Origin: an uncultured Oscillospiraceae bacterium
GTDB lineage: Bacteria > Bacillota > Clostridia > Oscillospirales > Oscillospiraceae
Direction of reading: 5' to 3'
Length of the DNA: 9,781 bases
Assembly (NCBI GenBank): GCA_934515035.1
Contig: CAKSXP010000048.1
Span: 1-9,781 of the forward strand
Positions 6,836 to 9,781 of the stretch are shown piece by piece. Made by a program: the position numbers and the translations under genes. Position 1 is the stretch's first letter. Every line of letters starts with the position of its first letter. The notes beneath the pieces were generated by a model. It saw nothing but the letters and a program-made list of their open reading frames with translations. It did no database searches and had not been told where the DNA came from.

Positions 6836-6886
6836 AAACAATTTGTTAACAGTCAAAATGTTGTCAATTAAAAATCCACGAAACTA

Positions 6887-6915
6887 TTGATTTGACTTTT
6901 CATGGCTACTATAAT
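6887..6915 (+). promoter_or_regulatory. Sigma-A promoter of the pncB operon
   Basis: TTGATT (6887-6892), a 17-base spacer and a perfect TATAAT (6910-6915) lie 59 bases before the pncB ATG. A competing TTGACT at 6892-6897 has only a 12-base spacer. The leader of about 53 bases shows no obvious riboswitch-sized structure. Confidence 0.8.
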
Positions 6916-6974
6916 ATAACACAGCAAAGTGTAAGAACCCAGGGCGACAACCAATTCCGAAATGAGGTTATATT

Positions 6975-8426
6975 ATGGATTTCAAAAACGAAGCCAATAT
7001 GACCATGCTGTGCGATTTTTATGAGCTCACCATGGGAAACGGCTACTTTGAAAGCGGATACAGCGACAGAATGACGTATTTTGACCTGTTCTTCCGGACC
7101 GTTCCGGACAAGGGCGGTTTTGCCATTGCGGCGGGACTTGAACAGGCGATAGATTATATAAACGATCTTCATTTTTCCGCAGAGGACATCGAATATCTGC
7201 GCTCACGCGGCTGCTTCTCCGAGAAATTCCTCGAGTATCTGAGAGGTTTCAAATTCACCGGAGACATCTACGCCGTGCCGGAGGGAACTCCCGTTTTCCC
7301 GAAGGAACCGCTCATAACCGTCCGCGCCCCGGCGATACAGGCGCAGCTGATAGAGACATATCTGCTTCTGACGATAAACCACCAGACCCTGATCGCGACC
7401 AAGGCGAACAGGATCGTCCGTGCGGCACAGGGAAGGACCGTGCTAGAGTTCGGTTCCCGCCGCGCACAGGGCGCGAGCGGCGCAATATACGGTGCGCGCG
7501 CGGCATATATCGGCGGCTGCAACGGTACCGCGTGCACGATCTCCGACCAGATGTTCGGCGTTCCGGCGGGCGGGACGATGGCCCACTCCTGGGTGCAGAT
7601 GTTCGACTCCCAGTATGAGGCGTTCAAGACCTATTGCGAGATATATCCGGACAATGCGGTCCTGCTGGTCGACACCTACAACACGCTCAAAAGCGGTATT
7701 CCGGACGCTATCCGCGCGTTCAACGAGGTGCTGCGTCCGCGCGGCATAACAAAGTGCGGGATAAGGCTCGATTCCGGCGATATGGCATATCTGACGCGGC
7801 GCGCGCGCAAAATGCTCGACGACGCCGGCTGGCCCGAATGCAGAATATCCGTTTCCAACTCGCTGGACGAGTTCATCATTCAGGACATACTCCAGCAGGG
7901 CGCGTGCATCGACATGTTCGGCGTCGGAGAAAGACTCATCACGGCGGAGAGCGACCCCGTGTTCGGCGGAGTTTACAAGCTTGCTGCCGTGGAGAACGAC
8001 AGGGGCGAGATCATCCCGAAAATCAAGGTCAGCGAAAATGTTATCAAGATAACCAATCCGCATTTCAAGAAGCTCTACCGCTTCTACGGCCGTGACACGG
8101 GAAAGGCGATAGCCGACTATCTCTGCGTCTGGGACGAGACGGTGGACGACTCTCAGAATATAGTCATCTTCGACCCTGAAGCGACGTGGAAGGAGAAAGA
8201 GGTCTATAATTTCGAGGCGCGGGAACTGATGGTGCCCATTTTCAAGGACGGAAAGCTTGTCTATAACAGGCCCACGCTCGACGAGATACAGGCTTATTGC
8301 AGGCAGCAGGTGGATACGCTCTGGGACGAGGTAAAGCGCTTTGACAACCCGCATAATTATTATGTTGATCTTTCACAGAAACTCTGGAACATCAAAAATG
8401 AGCTGCTGAGAAGCGGCAATAAATAA
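6975..8426 (+). CDS. pncB: Nicotinate phosphoribosyltransferase
   Basis: This 483-residue enzyme joins nicotinate to PRPP to give nicotinate mononucleotide with ATP hydrolysis, the entry step of the Preiss-Handler NAD salvage pathway in the cytoplasm. Seen are the N-terminal MTMLCDFYELTMGNGYF (9-25), VLEFGSRRAQG (156-166), GGCNGTA (180-186), GTMAHSWVQMF (200-210) with His204 at the position of the phosphorylated histidine, LLVDTYNTLKSG (230-241), GIRLDSGDM (262-270), SNSLDEF (294-300) and DMFGVGERL (313-321). Length and motif order match the long Firmicutes-type enzyme. The start is supported by GAGGT at 6964-6968. It is the first gene of a plus-strand operon; the next gene begins 18 bases after its stop. 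No truncation is apparent. Confidence 0.96.
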   Translation: MDFKNEANMTMLCDFYELTMGNGYFESGYSDRMTYFDLFFRTVPDKGGFAIAAGLEQAIDYINDLHFSAEDIEYLRSRGCFSEKFLEYLRGFKFTGDIYAVPEGTPVFPKEPLITVRAPAIQAQLIETYLLLTINHQTLIATKANRIVRAAQGRTVLEFGSRRAQGASGAIYGARAAYIGGCNGTACTISDQMFGVPAGGTMAHSWVQMFDSQYEAFKTYCEIYPDNAVLLVDTYNTLKSGIPDAIRAFNEVLRPRGITKCGIRLDSGDMAYLTRRARKMLDDAGWPECRISVSNSLDEFIIQDILQQGACIDMFGVGERLITAESDPVFGGVYKLAAVENDRGEIIPKIKVSENVIKITNPHFKKLYRFYGRDTGKAIADYLCVWDETVDDSQNIVIFDPEATWKEKEVYNFEARELMVPIFKDGKLVYNRPTLDEIQAYCRQQVDTLWDEVKRFDNPHNYYVDLSQKLWNIKNELLRSGNK

Positions 8427-8444
8427 GAGAGGAACCGAAGGAAT

Positions 8445-9518
8445 ATGTCAAAGATTAAGGAATTCATGGCGCGGAAGGATATTGTGATCTCTGCCAAACG
8501 CTACGGAGTCGATGCGCTCGGCGCTATGGCTCAGGGTCTTTTCTGCTCGCTCCTGATAGGAACGATCCTCAACACGATCGGAACGCAGTGTTCGCTGCCG
8601 TTCCTTAACACGATAGGCGGCTTTGCTTCCTCCATGAGCGGACCGGCTATGGCGGTCGCCATCGGATATGCGCTCAAGTGCCCCCCACTGGTCCTGTTCT
8701 CGCTGGTCGCGGTCGGCAGTTCGGCCAACTCCCTGGGAGGGGCGGGCGGCCCCCTGGCAGTGCTGATAATCGCTATCATCGCCGCGGAGATGGGCAAGGC
8801 CGTCTCCAAGGAGACCAAGATCGACATACTGGTAACGCCGCTGGTCACGATATTTATCGGCGTCGGGCTTTCCGCGCTGATAGCAAAGCCGATAGGCACC
8901 GCGGCAAGCTGGGTCGGCAATATCATCATGTGGGCGACCGAGCTTCAGCCCTTCCTCATGGGCGTTCTCGTCTCCGTCGTCGTCGGTATCGCGCTCACAC
9001 TGCCGATCTCTTCCGCGGCGATATGTGCCGCGCTCGGCCTCACCGGGCTTGCCGGGGGAGCCGCCGTTGCCGGCTGCTGCGCGAACATGGTCGGCTTTGC
9101 CGTCATGTCGTTCCGTGAGAACCGCTGGGGCGGACTGATCTCTCAGGGCCTTGGGACCTCGATGCTCCAGATGGGCAACATCGTCCGGAATCCGCGCATC
9201 TGGCTGCCCGCGATAGTGACCAGCGCCATCACGGGCCCCATCGCAACATGTGTTTTCAAGCTTGAGATGAACGGCTCCGCCGTGTCCTCCGGCATGGGCA
9301 CCTGCGGAATGGTCGGACCGATCGGAGTCTGGACCGGCTGGCTGGAGCCGAGCGAACAGGCTATTGCAAACGGGGCACAGGCAATAACCCCCGGCGTGAT
9401 GGACTGGGCGGGACTCATACTTATCTGCATTGTGCTGCCCGCCGTGATCTGCTGGGCTCTCGGCCTTCTCTGCCGCAGGCTCGGATGGATAAAGGAAGGC
9501 GACCTCAAGCTCGATTGA
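8445..9518 (+). CDS. PfoR-like / PTS EIIC-type polytopic membrane protein
   Basis: This 357-residue, strongly hydrophobic protein has about nine membrane segments, including around residues 26-45, 66-90, 103-115, 127-147, 168-185, 188-220, 254-272 and 321-343. It resembles the PfoR family (COG3641) within the EIIC-like group: GGAGGP (98-103), then CCANMVGFAVMSFREN (211-226), GGLISQGLGTSMLQM (229-243) and NIVRNPRIWLP (245-255). PfoR was named in Clostridium perfringens as a putative regulator of perfringolysin O; related proteins are annotated as PTS sugar transporter IIC. No EIIA or EIIB domain or neighbour is present, so phosphotransfer-driven sugar uptake is not supported here. Its ATG at 8445 has AGAGGA at 8428-8433 (11-base spacer). 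Adjacency to pncB suggests a role in uptake or sensing of a related small molecule, but that is inference. Confidence 0.82.
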   Translation: MSKIKEFMARKDIVISAKRYGVDALGAMAQGLFCSLLIGTILNTIGTQCSLPFLNTIGGFASSMSGPAMAVAIGYALKCPPLVLFSLVAVGSSANSLGGAGGPLAVLIIAIIAAEMGKAVSKETKIDILVTPLVTIFIGVGLSALIAKPIGTAASWVGNIIMWATELQPFLMGVLVSVVVGIALTLPISSAAICAALGLTGLAGGAAVAGCCANMVGFAVMSFRENRWGGLISQGLGTSMLQMGNIVRNPRIWLPAIVTSAITGPIATCVFKLEMNGSAVSSGMGTCGMVGPIGVWTGWLEPSEQAIANGAQAITPGVMDWAGLILICIVLPAVICWALGLLCRRLGWIKEGDLKLD

Positions 9519-9534
9519 AAAAGGAGAAAAAGCC

Positions 9535-9729
9535 ATGACATGGGGACCATACTGGATGTTTTATGTCTGCCCGGAGTGCGGAACAAAGTTCAAATATACG
9601 CTTGAGAACATGAGCGAGGACTATTTCGGCAAGTGTATAAACTGCGGCGCGGAGGGCACGCTTGTCGCGGAAAGCCGCGATATGCCGAAGGACGCCGAGG
9701 ATTATGAGGACGGGTATTACAGATACTGA
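9535..9729 (+). CDS. Small zinc-ribbon protein, function unknown
   Basis: This 64-residue acidic protein has two CxxC knuckles (VCPECG, C12/C15; CINCG, C34/C37) spaced like a rubredoxin-type zinc ribbon. An aromatic-rich N-terminus (MTWGPYWMFYV) precedes them and an acidic, Tyr-rich tail (DAEDYEDGYYRY) follows. AAGGAGA (9521-9527) sits 7 bases before the ATG, and the gene begins 16 bases after the stop of the PfoR-like gene, so it is probably the third gene of the pncB transcript. I cannot assign a function; zinc-ribbon proteins of this size may bind nucleic acid or protein or act as metal-binding adaptors. Confidence 0.8.
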   Translation: MTWGPYWMFYVCPECGTKFKYTLENMSEDYFGKCINCGAEGTLVAESRDMPKDAEDYEDGYYRY

Positions 9730-9781
9730 TACATAGTCCGGAGGACAAAAACAGACGGATAAATCCGATTTAACGCAATGA

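Noticed and set aside
6839..6867. Perfect TTGACA on the minus strand (6867-6862) as -35 for the TIM-barrel gene
   Set aside because: No acceptable -10 lies 16-18 bases downstream; the TTGAAA/TATACT pair nearer the gene is much better.
8448..9536. 362-codon minus-strand open frame opposite the PfoR-like gene
   Set aside because: Its composition (rich in Arg, Asp, Gly and His) is what the reverse complement of a membrane protein gene gives. The plus-strand frame has a strong family match.
9740..9781. GGAGGA (9740-9745) and a short CGGA-TAAA-TCCG dyad (9756-9767) at the window end
   Set aside because: No start codon lies at a suitable distance from the GGAGGA; the ATG at 9778 is over 30 bases away. 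The four-pair stem is too weak to call a terminator, and sequence beyond the window is needed.

Overview
The window looks like a chromosomal stretch from a Gram-positive, probably clostridial (Oscillospiraceae-like) gut-type bacterium. This rests on the AddA rather than RecB type of helicase-nuclease, strong AGGAGG-type ribosome binding sites, a split two-subunit transketolase, a membrane-anchored HtrA protease, and GC-rich genes separated by AT-rich intergenic DNA with clear sigma-A promoters. The organism assignment is inference. All gaps between genes are shorter than 210 bases. I saw no rRNA or tRNA gene, insertion sequence, CRISPR array or phage gene.

Left part (1-2373, plus strand): the C-terminal third of addA runs in from outside the window and is followed 3 bases later by a nucleoside phosphorylase/nucleosidase-family gene. 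Next come an extended -10 promoter, a short leader that can fold, rpmE (ribosomal protein L31, zinc-binding form) and a strong intrinsic terminator.

Middle (2374-6068): a membrane-anchored HtrA/DegP serine protease on the plus strand converges on a two-gene transketolase operon on the minus strand. Two hairpins lie between them, the second a bidirectional terminator. The transketolase N and C subunits overlap by one base (TGATG). Upstream of them, an 11-bp inverted repeat overlaps a candidate promoter.

Right part (6086-9781): a conserved TIM-barrel protein of unknown function (minus strand) is divergent from pncB (nicotinate phosphoribosyltransferase, NAD salvage). pncB is followed, with gaps of 18 and 16 bases, by a PfoR/EIIC-like polytopic membrane protein and a 64-residue zinc-ribbon protein. 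Both divergent promoters have good -35/-10 pairs with 17-base spacers.

Most of the window is housekeeping: DNA repair, translation, envelope protein quality control, pentose phosphate and NAD metabolism. The parts most worth a second look are the pncB / PfoR-like / zinc-ribbon cluster, the nucleosidase homologue that seems to lack the usual N-terminal catalytic glutamate, the foldable rpmE leader, and the inverted repeat at the transketolase promoter. I found no clear evidence of a wholly new multi-gene system.
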